A stretch of DNA of 49,354 nt from an uncultured Cellvibrio sp. (GCA_946481735.1 CAMLOU010000007.1:1-49354); one strand, 5' to 3'; counted from the first letter of the stretch, positions 7,456 through 17,047 are shown. Notes: a model not told the origin generated them from the sequence alone. Numbers and translations: made by a program.

Positions 7456-9180
7456 TCAGAGCGTCCACACTTCGACACGGCGATTCATATTACGACCGGA
7501 TGAAGTTTCACTGCTGGCCAAGGGCGCCGCATCGCCCAGCCCTTTGGTTAATAGCGGATAAACGCCCCGTGCAATCAAAGCCTGTTCCACAACGCGCGCA
7601 CGCTGGAGCGACAGTTCCTGACTGGAAACCTCGTCACCCTCGCTGTCGGAAAAGCCAAACAGCTGCACACGCTTGGGCGCATTCTGTTCCATATATTTCA
7701 CCAGCCGATCTATATCGCGCAGGGCTTTACTGTCCAATTCGTCGCTGCCGCTTTTAAATCGAAAGTTAATGGAGAGCCGCTCAGAGTGTGTGGTCAGTTC
7801 GCGCACCAGCGGGGGATAAAAGTTTTTATCGAAGGCTTTGCCGGTGGTGATGTTTTGCGATACCAGGCCGATTTTTTCCACAATCGCCTGGGCATCTTCC
7901 TGTACGCTGAAGTTGGCAAACTCGCGTGCAAAAGCATTGGCGTTCAGCTGTGGGGTATAAAAATATAAACGTCGTGCCAGCGGATAATCTTCGGTTCCCA
8001 CAGTAAAGTGCGTGGGAATAATCGCCAGGTGTTCATCGGATTCCGATATTGCCAATAGCTTCGCCTGGCGCACGTAAGGCAGCCCGATAAATCCGATAGC
8101 GCCCGGATCTTTACTTACATCGTCCGCCAAGCCGGTGCTGGATTCGTAGCGTTTGGCATCAGCCGCCAGTTTGGCTTGGCGCGGGTCGAGCACCAGGCTT
8201 TTGAACGTATCCCAGGTGCCGGAATTTTCGTCGCGCGCGTAACGGGTGATGGGTACATCACTCCCGCCCAGCTGCGACCAGTTGCTAATCTCGCCCGAGA
8301 AAATGGCCACCAATTGCTGCAACGACAATGCGGTAATGGAATTGCCCGGATGGGTGATGATGGCCAAACCATCCAGGCCGATAACATGTTCACTGCCGGC
8401 GTGGGCAAGATCGCCGTACTGCGCCTGCAGATCACGCAGCTCTTGTTCTTTGATACGCCGCGATGACATGCCGATATCCGCAGCACTGTTGCGCAAATCT
8501 TCAAACGCCGTGCTTGAACCGTGCGCGTGGATTTCTACAAAGACTTTTTTACCGTCAAGCAAACCGGTTACTATTTTTTCTACTGGATTATCACTTACCT
8601 CAGTTGTGATAGCCGTAGCGCCCTTCTCCGCCAGATAAGCCGACACCAGACGCGGCGCTAATTGTTCCCCCACCGTATTCGAACCGTGCAAGCGAAACAA
8701 AGGTTGATCCGATGCAACTACCGGCACTGGCTGTGCGTCTGTCGGAGCGATATTTTTTTGTGCCAAAGCGGATGGCGCAAAGACATTGACACCCGGGCCA
8801 CCGGGCATCACCGATCGAAATAAAAATCCCGACAAAAACACCAGCAGGGCCAAGGCTACACTGGCCAGCGGAGTTAGTTTTAACCAATATTTTTTCTTGT
8901 CCTTTACGCGCAAACCTTTGGTGCGACTCACGCCCTCAGCCGAAATCCGGTCATCCTCCAACTGGCGAATTTCCCACACCAGGCTGGTCAGCTCTTCATG
9001 ATTCAATTTAAGCGCTTTCTCCAGCAACTCTTCGCGATAGGCCTCGTCTTTAAGCACCATATTCAGCGGAATATGCAGCTTGAACTCACTCTCGCACAGG
9101 CGCTTTAAGTTCCACAGCCGATCCACCAAGGTGACATTGAAGTGCCTGGGGCCGCGCCCCTGTTTCGCCGTGGTGATCAT
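7456..9180 (-). CDS. Membrane-anchored PstS-like substrate-binding domain fused to an OmpA C-terminal domain
   Basis: Starts with about 100 cytoplasmic residues, rich in charged helices and not recognised. One membrane helix follows (about 104-124, LTPLASVALALLVFLSGFLF). Next is a PstS-type binding domain (FRLHGSNTVGEQLAPRLV, then ADIGMSSRRI and a YARDENSGTWDTF motif). The C-terminal OmpA-like domain (about 460-574) carries LFGFSDSEGD and NRRVEVW, expected to bind peptidoglycan. The ATG at 9180 with AGGGGCGAG upstream is preferred over a TTG at 9198. The protein would hold a ligand-binding domain in the periplasm, tied to both inner membrane and wall. The ligand is unknown; phosphate is only suggested by the fold. 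Confidence 0.85.
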   Translation of the reverse strand: MITTAKQGRGPRHFNVTLVDRLWNLKRLCESEFKLHIPLNMVLKDEAYREELLEKALKLNHEELTSLVWEIRQLEDDRISAEGVSRTKGLRVKDKKKYWLKLTPLASVALALLVFLSGFLFRSVMPGGPGVNVFAPSALAQKNIAPTDAQPVPVVASDQPLFRLHGSNTVGEQLAPRLVSAYLAEKGATAITTEVSDNPVEKIVTGLLDGKKVFVEIHAHGSSTAFEDLRNSAADIGMSSRRIKEQELRDLQAQYGDLAHAGSEHVIGLDGLAIITHPGNSITALSLQQLVAIFSGEISNWSQLGGSDVPITRYARDENSGTWDTFKSLVLDPRQAKLAADAKRYESSTGLADDVSKDPGAIGFIGLPYVRQAKLLAISESDEHLAIIPTHFTVGTEDYPLARRLYFYTPQLNANAFAREFANFSVQEDAQAIVEKIGLVSQNITTGKAFDKNFYPPLVRELTTHSERLSINFRFKSGSDELDSKALRDIDRLVKYMEQNAPKRVQLFGFSDSEGDEVSSQELSLQRARVVEQALIARGVYPLLTKGLGDAAPLASSETSSGRNMNRRVEVWTL

Positions 9181-9274
9181 CTGCTCGCCCCTATCCAAAA
9201 GAAAAGGGGCATTTATAGCGTGGTTTGGTGACAGGGATATTGCAGAAAAAGCAGAGTTTACGCTGGCAGGTTAC

Positions 9275-9467
9275 GAGTTTGTCGTTAGCCTATGAGTTTC
9301 GAAACCCCCAAGTCAGGGACGACTTGAGGGAGCTACAGGGAGGTATTCATTCGCCACATCCATGTGGCTCACCCTTCGGGCAGCTTCGCTGTGCAAATTG
9401 GCTTTCCTGCCAATTTGTTATGCGTTTTCGAAACTCATAGGCTAATGACAAACGACTTTCGAAGCAC
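9275..9467. repeat. Hairpin repeat family, copy 3, with a 70-nt internal insertion
   Basis: Fills most of the 320-nt gap between the chemoreceptor and PstS/OmpA genes. The mirrored 9-nt block is AGCCTATGA (9287-9295) with TCATAGGCT (9435-9443), flanked by GAGTTTGTCGTT and AATGACAAAC. The inner stem has one mismatch. Positions 9351-9420 are extra relative to the other copies, inserted exactly after GTATTCAT. This insertion contains its own small hairpins: GCCACATCCATGTGGC, and AATTGG...CCAATT. Confidence 0.87.
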
Positions 9468-9500
9468 CTGCATGCAAACCTAAGATATTTTATTAAGATT

Positions 9501-11399
9501 TTACAACGTAAAAGTAGCCACTTTATCGCTCAGCGCGCGGGAGTGATCCTCCAGCACCTTCGCCCGCGCCTCACCGGATTGCGCATCGGTTGCCAGGCCA
9601 TCTGCCACGTGTTTGATCGCCGTCATATTTTTTAATACTTCCTGCACCACATGACTCTGCTCTTCCGCTGCCGTAGCAATCTGCGAAGCCATACTGCTGA
9701 TCACGCCGACCGCCTCATTAATTTTATTAAGCGATTGCGATGCATTGTCCGCATTGGTCACACTGCCGGTCGCCAGTTTACGGCTGTCGTCCATGATCGA
9801 CACCGCGTTTTGTGCGGTCGCTTGCAGCGATGAAATCATCGATTGAATTTCCTCGGTGCTGGCATGGGTGCGTTGTGACAATACCCGCACCTCATCGGCA
9901 ACCACCGCAAAACCGCGCCCCTGTTCACCGGCGCGCGCAGCTTCAATGGCGGCGTTCAGGGCGAGCAAATTGGTTTGCTCGGCAATCCCCTGGATAGTCG
10001 CGAGGATACCGCTGATTTTTTGGGCGTGTTCGTTTAAATTCGAGATCACACTGCCCGCCTGTTCCACTTTTTCAGCTAACACAAAGATGGAATCGCGGGT
10101 TTTATCCACCTGGGTTTTCCCGTGTTCAGCACTGGCCACCGACTCATCAACCGAGGTAGCCGTGCGTTCCGCATGGTGCGCAATTTCCTGGGTAGCGTTG
10201 GTCATCTCCGTCATGGATTCAGTCACCATACCAATTTGTTCCTGCTGCATCCCCAGTTCACGCACAGAGTGCATCGCGCGCTCTGCTGTCGAGCGGGCGT
10301 TATCGCGCAGCTCATTGGCCTGGCCGCGAATGTGCTCAACCAGATCGTGCATATGGTCGACAAATAAGTTGAAGTTCGCCGCTAGTTGCCCTACTTCATC
10401 GTTTGAGGTCACCGGTAACCGACGCGACAAATCCCCATCACCGGAGGCAATTTCAGAGAGGGAGTCCGAAACGTTATTCAGCGGTTGCAGTAAACGACCA
10501 TTGAGCCAGTTAATACCAATCAGCGTCGCCACCAGCAGCAGTAAAGTCGCCATCATCTGGCCGATCAAGGTGGACTGCACCGGCCCGACCAGGGCTTCGC
10601 GGTCAAGCAGCATTACCAGTACCAGATCGGAATCAGCAATCGGATCGGCAAAGACTTGTTTGGTTCGTCCGTCCACGGTAATCAAGGTGGAGGTTTGTTG
10701 GCCGCGCAATAATGTGTCCACCGTAGATTGGGTCAGTTCCGGAGCAACATCCGTCAGAGGTTTGTTAAGCAGGCTCTGGTCGCGGTGGGCGAAGACGGTA
10801 TTTTTACGCGTAGCGATAAACATTTCGCCGTCGCCGGGCAATTCAATATCGCGCAACTGCTGCACGATATTATCGAGCACCACATCCACCCCCAGAATGC
10901 CTTTGATACTGCCGTCGGGATTCAGCACCGCGCGCCCGAGCGACACCACATTTTTACCTGTGGCAGATGCCACCGAAGGATTTTCCACAACCGTTTTGCG
11001 GGGATTTTTGGTGGCGTTGATATACCAGCTCCACACGCGGGGGTCGCTGTTGTCCGCGGCCATCTGCAGGTTGTTGGCGTTTACCAGTGAACCATCAGCA
11101 AAGGCGAGGAAGACATTGTCGACATCGGCGGAGATACGTAATTGCACCAGGTGCGCGTTGTAGCGGCTTTCATCCGCCTCAGCGGGGAAGCTCTCCAGCG
11201 CCTTACCCTTGGCAGTAAACCAGTCGCCCACGTATTTGGTAAAGGTGGCGGAGATACCTTTCACTTGCTGGGTGATGTTGGCTTCCATCTGCTTCATGGC
11301 GGAGGAGTAGGACAACCAGGCCACAGCACACCCAACCAGTACGAGGGAAACCGCGACCGAGGCACTTATTTTCTTTCTTAATGACCATCTTGCTGACAT
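9501..11399 (-). CDS. Methyl-accepting chemotaxis protein with dCache-type sensor
   Basis: Inner-membrane chemoreceptor that signals to CheA/CheW. It has an N-terminal helix (about residues 12-32), a periplasmic Cache-like sensor (about 35-270), a second helix (about 275-297), a HAMP region, and a long cytoplasmic coiled coil. The hairpin tip [36 protein letters not shown] signature is complete. The N-terminal half of the sensor contains [14 protein letters not shown], close to dCache amino-acid and organic-acid receptors, but the ligand cannot be told from sequence. At 632 residues it is typical. Single gene; no flagellar sigma-28 promoter was recognised. Confidence 0.95.
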   Translation of the reverse strand: MSARWSLRKKISASVAVSLVLVGCAVAWLSYSSAMKQMEANITQQVKGISATFTKYVGDWFTAKGKALESFPAEADESRYNAHLVQLRISADVDNVFLAFADGSLVNANNLQMAADNSDPRVWSWYINATKNPRKTVVENPSVASATGKNVVSLGRAVLNPDGSIKGILGVDVVLDNIVQQLRDIELPGDGEMFIATRKNTVFAHRDQSLLNKPLTDVAPELTQSTVDTLLRGQQTSTLITVDGRTKQVFADPIADSDLVLVMLLDREALVGPVQSTLIGQMMATLLLLVATLIGINWLNGRLLQPLNNVSDSLSEIASGDGDLSRRLPVTSNDEVGQLAANFNLFVDHMHDLVEHIRGQANELRDNARSTAERAMHSVRELGMQQEQIGMVTESMTEMTNATQEIAHHAERTATSVDESVASAEHGKTQVDKTRDSIFVLAEKVEQAGSVISNLNEHAQKISGILATIQGIAEQTNLLALNAAIEAARAGEQGRGFAVVADEVRVLSQRTHASTEEIQSMISSLQATAQNAVSIMDDSRKLATGSVTNADNASQSLNKINEAVGVISSMASQIATAAEEQSHVVQEVLKNMTAIKHVADGLATDAQSGEARAKVLEDHSRALSDKVATFTL

Positions 11400-11699
11400 A
11401 CAGCCTCCACCAATGCGCTTTAGAAGCCAATCATTAACACCGACTGGCTGATTATTATGTTGTTATGACGTTGTCTGGTGGCCGGTCAAGGTACGCCGGC
11501 ACATCTAATTAATAGTCTATTTTGGTAAAAGTTTTGCCCTTATTAGAACAAATCCTTTTAAACATAATTTTTATCACTAAAAACGCGGGGCTTTTATTCA
11601 GCATAGCAAAGCTTTTACAGGAAGATTAATGTGCCAGCAAAAATTACTTTCGCTTTGGTTACGAAAAATCTGCTGGTTTACGACATCTGCGCCTGGCGC
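11400..11699. other. Gene-free interval between chemoreceptor and sbcB
   Basis: Three hundred bases with no open frame worth calling. It must contain the chemoreceptor promoter (minus strand) and the end of the sbcB transcript. No clear hairpin terminator or recognisable promoter was seen; the centre (11510-11600) is AT-rich. Confidence 0.4.
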
Positions 11700-13181
11700 T
11701 TATTGAACACGCTTGATCAGGCTATCGGCATAGCTCGCCAAATCCTTTAGCAGCTGCCGCTGGGACGTTGTCAGTTCCTCGGCCGACAGCTCTGCCAGGC
11801 GTTGCTGGAATTGGTCCCAGACGATACCGGCTCCAGCTTCGGGATGGGTGAGCCGCCAGCGACAAAACTCGCGCCAGCGCTGCGCCTCTGGTGGTGTCAA
11901 ATTGGTGGGAAAATTGCGCGCACGATAACGAAACAATAACTCCCCCAAGCGCGGGTCCTTGAACGGCAAACTTGCTGTTGCCAGGTCTTGCGCCGACATA
12001 GCGCGAATCTTCTGCATCAGGCGTTTGTCATGCTCATCAAAGAAGCCGCCGCTATAGAGCATCTGCTCGGGATCATTTTGCTCGGCAAACGTCTGTTCGC
12101 CATACAAGGCCATTAACTTGCCGCGCAATGCCTGTTGTTCTTCCAGCGTCAGGTTAGCAAGTACTTGCCAATGGCGTTCGTTCGCGGCGCGATCAAGCCC
12201 CAGCCGATGCGCCGTGGCTTCATCCAGCATCCTGGGGGGAAGCAACATGGGCGTCTTGTTGAGGTGCACTTCTTTTAATGCCAGCCGCTCTTCTCCGTCA
12301 GCCAGGTCTTCACGCCGGACAAACAACCGTTGCCGTAACGTCTCCACCGGCAAACGCAGCAAATCAACTGGATCAGAGGCCAGGTTAAATACGATCACAC
12401 TGTTTTTATTGGTTGGATGAAACGCCAGGGGCACCACCAGCGCCGCATTGCCATTTTCATTGGGGAACCTGGAGGAGATGTGCAGCACCGGCTTGCATTC
12501 ATCGATATTGATGAGGCTGCCGGCAAAACGCTTATCGCGCAGCCGGTATGCGTAGTCATAGAGTTTGGGCTGCTTTTGCTTGATCAGGCGGGCAATAGCA
12601 ATGGTGGCGAGCACGTCGGAGAGCGCATCGTGCGCCGTCTCATGGCTCAGGTTATTGGCAGCGGTCAGCATCTCCAGCCGAAAACACGGACGACCATCCT
12701 CGTAATCGGGCCACTGGATGCCCTCGGGCCGCAGGGCGCGGGTCATGCGCACCATATCGATGATGTCCCAGCGTGAATTGCCGTTGCGCCACTCGCGCTC
12801 GTAGGGATCATAGAAATTGCGGTAAAGCGCGTAGCGCGTGACTTCATCGTCAAATCGAATGGAGTTGTAGCCCACGCCGCAAGTGCCCGGCTCACTCAGT
12901 TCGGCGGCAATGGCAGCGACAAACTGGTATTCCGGCACCCCCTTTTCCAACGCAACCTGCGGTGTGAGTCCGGTAACGAGGCAGGCATCGGGTTTGGGCA
13001 GGCAATCCGGCGCTGGCTGGCAGTAGAGCATCAGCGGGTCGCCGATAATATTGAGGTCTTCATCGGTGCGCACGCCGGCAAATTGCGATGGGCGGTCCCG
13101 GGCAGGCACTTCGCCCCAGGTTTCATAGTCGTGCCAATAGAGGGTGTTGGACTGGGTTTTCGATGGGTTTTTGGTATTCAC
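11700..13181 (-). CDS. sbcB: Exodeoxyribonuclease I
   Basis: Processive 3-prime to 5-prime single-strand DNA exonuclease used in recombination and mismatch repair. The DEDDh exonuclease motifs are visible: YWHDYETWG (Exo I, near residue 15), GYNSIRFDDEVTRYALYRNF (Exo II) and SHETAHDALSDVLATIAIARL (Exo III, with catalytic His and Asp). The SH3-like and C-terminal helical regions follow, giving 493 residues, as expected for ExoI. The start codon is GTG. It is divergent from the carbonic anhydrase gene. Confidence 0.97.
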   Translation of the reverse strand: MNTKNPSKTQSNTLYWHDYETWGEVPARDRPSQFAGVRTDEDLNIIGDPLMLYCQPAPDCLPKPDACLVTGLTPQVALEKGVPEYQFVAAIAAELSEPGTCGVGYNSIRFDDEVTRYALYRNFYDPYEREWRNGNSRWDIIDMVRMTRALRPEGIQWPDYEDGRPCFRLEMLTAANNLSHETAHDALSDVLATIAIARLIKQKQPKLYDYAYRLRDKRFAGSLINIDECKPVLHISSRFPNENGNAALVVPLAFHPTNKNSVIVFNLASDPVDLLRLPVETLRQRLFVRREDLADGEERLALKEVHLNKTPMLLPPRMLDEATAHRLGLDRAANERHWQVLANLTLEEQQALRGKLMALYGEQTFAEQNDPEQMLYSGGFFDEHDKRLMQKIRAMSAQDLATASLPFKDPRLGELLFRYRARNFPTNLTPPEAQRWREFCRWRLTHPEAGAGIVWDQFQQRLAELSAEELTTSQRQLLKDLASYADSLIKRVQ

Positions 13182-13251
13182 GCGGCCCCGGCTCCTGTTC
13201 CGTCAATGGCGCCACTGTAACATTCCAGGCCAAAATAAAAACCCGAAGTGC

Positions 13252-13280
13252 TTGGTCAGCTACAGGCAATTGCATATACT
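13252..13280 (+). promoter_or_regulatory. Sigma-70-like promoter of the carbonic anhydrase gene
   Basis: TTGGTC (13252-13257) and TATACT (13275-13280) are separated by 17 nt, ideal spacing, with the -10 box 32 nt before the ATG at 13313. The short leader includes a GC-rich run. Confidence 0.6.
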
Positions 13281-13312
13281 GCGGCCCGGGTTAACAGCTG
13301 ACAGAGATTGCC

Positions 13313-13942
13313 ATGACTGATTTGAACCATCTTTTCGAAAACAACGCCCGCTGGGCAGAAAAAATCCAGAAAGAACAACCCGGCTTCTTCGAAGCCCTCG
13401 CCAAACAACAAGCCCCTGAGTATCTATGGATAGGTTGTTCCGACAGCCGCGTCCCCGCCAACGAGATCGTTGATCTCATGCCCGGTGAACTCTTCGTGCA
13501 CCGCAATGTGGCGAATATCGTGATTCACACCGATTTGAACTGTATGTCCGTTATGCAGTTTGCGGTGGAATTCCTCAAGGTAAAACACATCATGGTCACC
13601 GGCCATTATGGCTGTGGTGGTGTGAAGGCGGCGCTCGAAGGGCGTCAGCTGGGGCTGGTGGATTACTGGGTGCGCGCCATCCGCGATGTGTATTACACCC
13701 ATAAGGAATTGATTGACGGTATCAGTAATCCGACTGAGCAACTCAATCGGTTATGCGAGTTGAATGTTATGCAGCAGGTGGCGAACGTATCGCACACCAA
13801 TATCATTCAAAATGCCTGGAAACGCGGCCAGGAACTGACCATTCACGGTTGGATCTACGGTATCCACGATGGTCGGGTGCGCAACCTGATGGAGCCCATC
13901 AGCTCTATTGATCAGGTGCCCGAGCAGTATCGGGTCTATTGA
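13313..13942 (+). CDS. can: Beta-class carbonic anhydrase
   Basis: Zinc enzyme interconverting CO2 and bicarbonate in the cytoplasm. Zinc ligands are in WIGCSDSRVPANEI (Cys and the Asp-Arg dyad, near residues 42-46) and in TGHYGCGGVKAAL (His and Cys near 98-101). HRNVANIV completes the family signature. At 209 residues with the C-terminal HGWIYGIHDGRV it belongs to the Can (CynT2) type of gammaproteobacteria. A sigma-70-like promoter precedes it and an intrinsic terminator follows. Confidence 0.97.
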   Translation: MTDLNHLFENNARWAEKIQKEQPGFFEALAKQQAPEYLWIGCSDSRVPANEIVDLMPGELFVHRNVANIVIHTDLNCMSVMQFAVEFLKVKHIMVTGHYGCGGVKAALEGRQLGLVDYWVRAIRDVYYTHKELIDGISNPTEQLNRLCELNVMQQVANVSHTNIIQNAWKRGQELTIHGWIYGIHDGRVRNLMEPISSIDQVPEQYRVY

Positions 13943-13960
13943 TTTAACCCGCTTCAGAAT

Positions 13961-13992
13961 AAATGCCCGTGATTAAGCGGGCATTTATTTTT
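13961..13992. terminator. Bidirectional intrinsic terminator between can and phhB
   Basis: AAATGCCCG (13961-13969) pairs with CGGGCATTT (13978-13986), followed by a T-rich run on the plus strand and preceded by A residues that serve the minus strand. It lies between convergent can and phhB and partly overlaps the phhB stop. Confidence 0.82.
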
Positions 13993-14356
13993 CCCAATCC
14001 CGCGCTTCATATAAACGTTCTGTTTTGGCTGCCATCACAAAATCATTTCGGTGTAAGCCTTTGATCTTGTGGGTCCACCACTCAACCCGCACCTTGCCCC
14101 ACTCGGTCAATATCGCGGGATGGTGATCCATACTTTCCGCCAGCCGTCCCACCAGATTGGTAAACGCGAGCGCCTGGAAGAAATTCTTAAAGGTGTATTC
14201 ACGCACCAGCAAGGGCACCTTGTCGCGCGTTTTAACCTCCCATTGCGGCACCTCCTGCTGCAGAGCGTGAATCTCCTGTTCCGTCAAACGCGGGGCATCC
14301 GCTCGACAAGCTTCGCAGGTTTCCTCGGCGATGGGTTTATGCGTGGCTGAAGTCAT
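13985..14356 (-). CDS. phhB: 4a-hydroxytetrahydrobiopterin dehydratase (PCD/DCoH)
   Basis: Dehydrates the carbinolamine formed by phenylalanine hydroxylase and so recycles the pterin cofactor. The family signature is visible in MDHHPAILTEWGKVRVEWWTHKIKGLHRNDF, which contains the active-site His-His pair and the downstream WTH. The frame extends to 14497, but the ATG at 14356, preceded by GAAAGGAGC, gives 123 residues, while the upstream part is Arg/His-rich and unlike the family. No phenylalanine hydroxylase gene is adjacent; the genes on either side are unrelated. The extra N-terminal CEACRAD motif is common in proteobacterial members. Confidence 0.93.
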   Translation of the reverse strand: MTSATHKPIAEETCEACRADAPRLTEQEIHALQQEVPQWEVKTRDKVPLLVREYTFKNFFQALAFTNLVGRLAESMDHHPAILTEWGKVRVEWWTHKIKGLHRNDFVMAAKTERLYEARDWEK

Positions 14357-14497
14357 TGAAGGGCTCCTTTCATGATGTTTGCAGTGCCAATGGTATCGGG
14401 TTGGACTGCCCATCGCTGAAAGAGTTTGCCGGATGCCTCTATCAGATAAATGATCAGATAGGTGCTGCCGGCATCCACCGCAACCTCTGCGGCGCAT

Positions 14498-14525
14498 AAA
14501 AAAGCCGGAACGAGTCCGGCTTTTT
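14498..14525. terminator. Bidirectional terminator downstream of fumarase
   Basis: GCCGGA and TCCGGC form the stem (14503-14520), with A-run on the left and T-run on the right. It is 18 nt past the fumarase stop and would terminate minus-strand transcription; it could also block plus-strand read-through. Confidence 0.82.
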
Positions 14526-14543
14526 AACAGGCTGATAGATCCC

Positions 14544-16064
14544 CTAAAGGATATTAACGACCCCTTCTTCGATCTTCGCTTTCCAGATCTGTGGGCCGGT
14601 GATGTGCACCGACTCCCCGCGGGAATCCACCGCGACGGTGACCGGCATGTCTTTCACGTCGAATTCATAGATGGCTTCCATCCCCAACTCCGGGAAACCC
14701 AGGACCTTGGAGGACTTGATCGCCTGCGCCACCAGATAGGCGGCACCACCCACAGCCATCAGGTAGACCGACTGGTGATCGCGAATGGCATCGATGGCGG
14801 CGGGACCGCGTTCGGATTTACCGATCATGCCCAACAGGCCGGTTTTTTCCAGCATAGTGCGTGTGAATTTATCCATTCGCGTGGCAGTGGTTGGGCCGGC
14901 TGGGCCGACCACCTCATCGCGCACCGGATCGACCGGGCCGACGTAGTAGATAAAGCGGCCTTTCAGATCCACCGGCAAGGGTTCACCTTTGGCGAGCAGG
15001 TCGGTCATCTTTTTATGCGCCGCGTCACGACCGGTCAGCATCTTACCGGACAGCAGGATAGTCTCACCGGTTTTCCAGGTTTGCACTTCCGCCGGGGTAA
15101 CGGTATCCAGGTTCACGCGACGCACACCCTCGCCTACTTCCCAGGAGATATCCGGGTAGTCTTCCAGCGATGGCGGAGTTTGCAATGCCGGACCTGAACC
15201 ATCCAGAGTGAAATGCGCGTGACGGGTAGCGGCGCAGTTGGGGATGATGGCCACCGCTTTATTGGCGGCGTGGGTCGGGTAATCCTTGACCTTTACATCC
15301 AGCACGGTGGTTAAACCACCCAAGCCCTGGGCGCCGATACCCAGGCGATTGACCTTGTCATAAAGCTCAATCCGCAGCTCTTCGGCGCGATTGCTTGCGC
15401 CGCGCGCTTGGAGTTCCTGGATATCCACCGGATCAAGCAGCGCCTCTTTGGCCAGCAGCATGGCTTTTTCTGCCGTGCCGCCAATACCGATACCGAGCAT
15501 ACCCGGCGGACACCAGCCGGCACCCATCTTGGGCACCATCTCCAATACCCAGTCCACTACCGAGTCCGATGGGTTAAGCATCGCGAATTTGGTCTTGGCT
15601 TCCGAACCGCCGCCCTTGGCGGCCACATGCACATCCACCGTATTACCGGGGACAATGTTGTAGTGGATAACCGCCGGGGTGTTGTCACCGGTATTTTTGC
15701 GCGCGCCGTCCGGGTCTGCCAGGATCGAAGCGCGCAGCACATTATCGGGGTGCATATAGGCGCGGCGTACGCCTTCATTGACCATATCGGTCAGGCTCAT
15801 CTGCGCATCCCATTGCACATCCATACCCACGGTCACAAAGACGGTCACAATACCGGTGTCCTGGCAGATGGGCCGGTGACCCATCGCGCACATGCGCGAG
15901 TTGATCAGGATCTGGGCCATGGCGTCTTTGGCGGCTTTGTTCTGCTCACGCGCCCAGGCTTTGTGTACCGCCTGGATAAAATCGACGGGGTGGTAATAAG
16001 AGATGAATTGCAGCGCATCGGCAACGCTGTCGATCAGGTCTTGCTGACGAATCACGGTTGGCAT
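14544..16064 (-). CDS. Fumarate hydratase, class I (iron-sulfur)
   Basis: Interconverts fumarate and malate in the TCA cycle with a [4Fe-4S] cluster. Family blocks include GHRPICQDTGIVTVFV (first cluster Cys, about residue 67), GAGWCPPGMLGIGIGG, NCAATRHAHF and the beta-domain segment VGPAGPTTATRMDKFT. Alpha and beta domains are fused, as in FumA-type enzymes. The ATG at 16064 (MPTVIRQQDLIDS) gives 506 residues, the normal length; the frame could also start upstream at 16106 or at a TTG at 16109. Monocistronic, with its own terminator. Confidence 0.95.
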   Translation of the reverse strand: MPTVIRQQDLIDSVADALQFISYYHPVDFIQAVHKAWAREQNKAAKDAMAQILINSRMCAMGHRPICQDTGIVTVFVTVGMDVQWDAQMSLTDMVNEGVRRAYMHPDNVLRASILADPDGARKNTGDNTPAVIHYNIVPGNTVDVHVAAKGGGSEAKTKFAMLNPSDSVVDWVLEMVPKMGAGWCPPGMLGIGIGGTAEKAMLLAKEALLDPVDIQELQARGASNRAEELRIELYDKVNRLGIGAQGLGGLTTVLDVKVKDYPTHAANKAVAIIPNCAATRHAHFTLDGSGPALQTPPSLEDYPDISWEVGEGVRRVNLDTVTPAEVQTWKTGETILLSGKMLTGRDAAHKKMTDLLAKGEPLPVDLKGRFIYYVGPVDPVRDEVVGPAGPTTATRMDKFTRTMLEKTGLLGMIGKSERGPAAIDAIRDHQSVYLMAVGGAAYLVAQAIKSSKVLGFPELGMEAIYEFDVKDMPVTVAVDSRGESVHITGPQIWKAKIEEGVVNIL

Positions 16065-16217
16065 AGCAGTTTCTCTGTTAGCAATGTGCTCGCGGGAGCT
16101 CGACATCAACTCAACGCGGCAGGTTGAAGCTCTGGAGGCTTTTCAGGAGGAATTCGGGCGGCAATTCTACACCAACACGGGTAGTGTGATGTAGCAACGC
16201 ATGACGTGCCGAGGCAT

Positions 16218-16253
16218 AAAAAAGGCCGGAAAAACGGGATTTTCCGGCCTTTT
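16218..16253. terminator. Bidirectional terminator before the fumarase gene
   Basis: GGCCGGAAAA (16224-16233) pairs perfectly with TTTTCCGGCC (16240-16249), flanked by A-run and T-run. It ends the transcript of the coiled-coil protein gene (minus strand) before fumarase. Confidence 0.85.
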
Positions 16254-16273
16254 GCAAAGATTTCTCACCGTGC

Positions 16274-17047
16274 TCAGTTCGCTGGAGCCGCACTGATGCG
16301 CTGCTTGAGCTCAAGGATATCGCGGTTGATCGTGCGACGGTACGCATCGATGGCCGCGATAGCTTCTTCATTCGTCCGGACTTTCTGCTCAAGGGTTTGC
16401 AGTGAACCCAATTGACCATCAACGCGATCAACCTGTTCGGTGAAGTCCTGCAGGCGTTTACCCTGCTCGGCAATACTGAGCACCGCCGATTCGATCTTGG
16501 CTATCGCATCATCCACAGCGGCCTTGTTCGCCGCCAACTGGGTATTCAGGTTGGCAGCGGTGGCTTTGGCTTCATTTGCGTCTTTTTTGGCAGCAGCCAG
16601 TTCTTTGGCCAGGCTGGCGATATTTTCTTTATTAGCGGCAATGGCCTTACGGTTAACATCGTTCGAGATGCCCCACAGTTTGCGGATCTCGGAATCAACC
16701 CACTTGAGCTTGGCATCCACCTGGGTCAGCGACTGGCTCGATTCATCAGAGGTCACACTCAAGCGCCCTTCCAGATCGGTAATGCGCGCGTCAGCCTGCT
16801 GCAATTGTGCTTGCGCCTCGGTTAACTTCCAGCCGAAAAAACCGCCTAAAGCAACACCGGCCAATGCCAGCAAGAGTGCAATGATTGTCAATGGGCCAGA
16901 ACCGGAAGACGCTGGCGCAGCGGCTGCGGCCGTTGGAGCCTGGGGACGAGGAGGACGAGCGGTATCTACCGGTGCACGACGTGCGATAGGTTCATCGCGC
17001 TCAGGCACAGAGGCATGACCAGACAAGGTAGGTTCTTTACGTTCCAT
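16274..17047 (-). CDS. Uncharacterised single-pass membrane coiled-coil protein
   Basis: Not assigned to a family. The N-terminus (about 1-52) is polar and then Pro/Ala-rich, and looks disordered. One membrane helix follows (about 53-75, LTIIALLLALAGVALGGFFG). The rest (about 76-240) is a long coiled coil with few bulky residues, repeatedly rich in Ala, Lys, Glu and Gln. The layout suggests a cytoplasmic tail, a helix and a periplasmic rod of about 180 residues, as in cell-envelope spacer proteins, but no function can be given. It is 257 residues long, flanked by terminators on the downstream side and alone in its transcription unit. Confidence 0.8.
   Translation of the reverse strand: MERKEPTLSGHASVPERDEPIARRAPVDTARPPRPQAPTAAAAAPASSGSGPLTIIALLLALAGVALGGFFGWKLTEAQAQLQQADARITDLEGRLSVTSDESSQSLTQVDAKLKWVDSEIRKLWGISNDVNRKAIAANKENIASLAKELAAAKKDANEAKATAANLNTQLAANKAAVDDAIAKIESAVLSIAEQGKRLQDFTEQVDRVDGQLGSLQTLEQKVRTNEEAIAAIDAYRRTINRDILELKQRISAAPAN

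Noticed and set aside
9856..11163. 435-residue open frame on the plus strand inside the chemoreceptor gene
   Set aside because: It is the reverse-strand shadow of a clear chemoreceptor; its product is rich in Ser, Arg and Cys with no motifs and no ribosome site.
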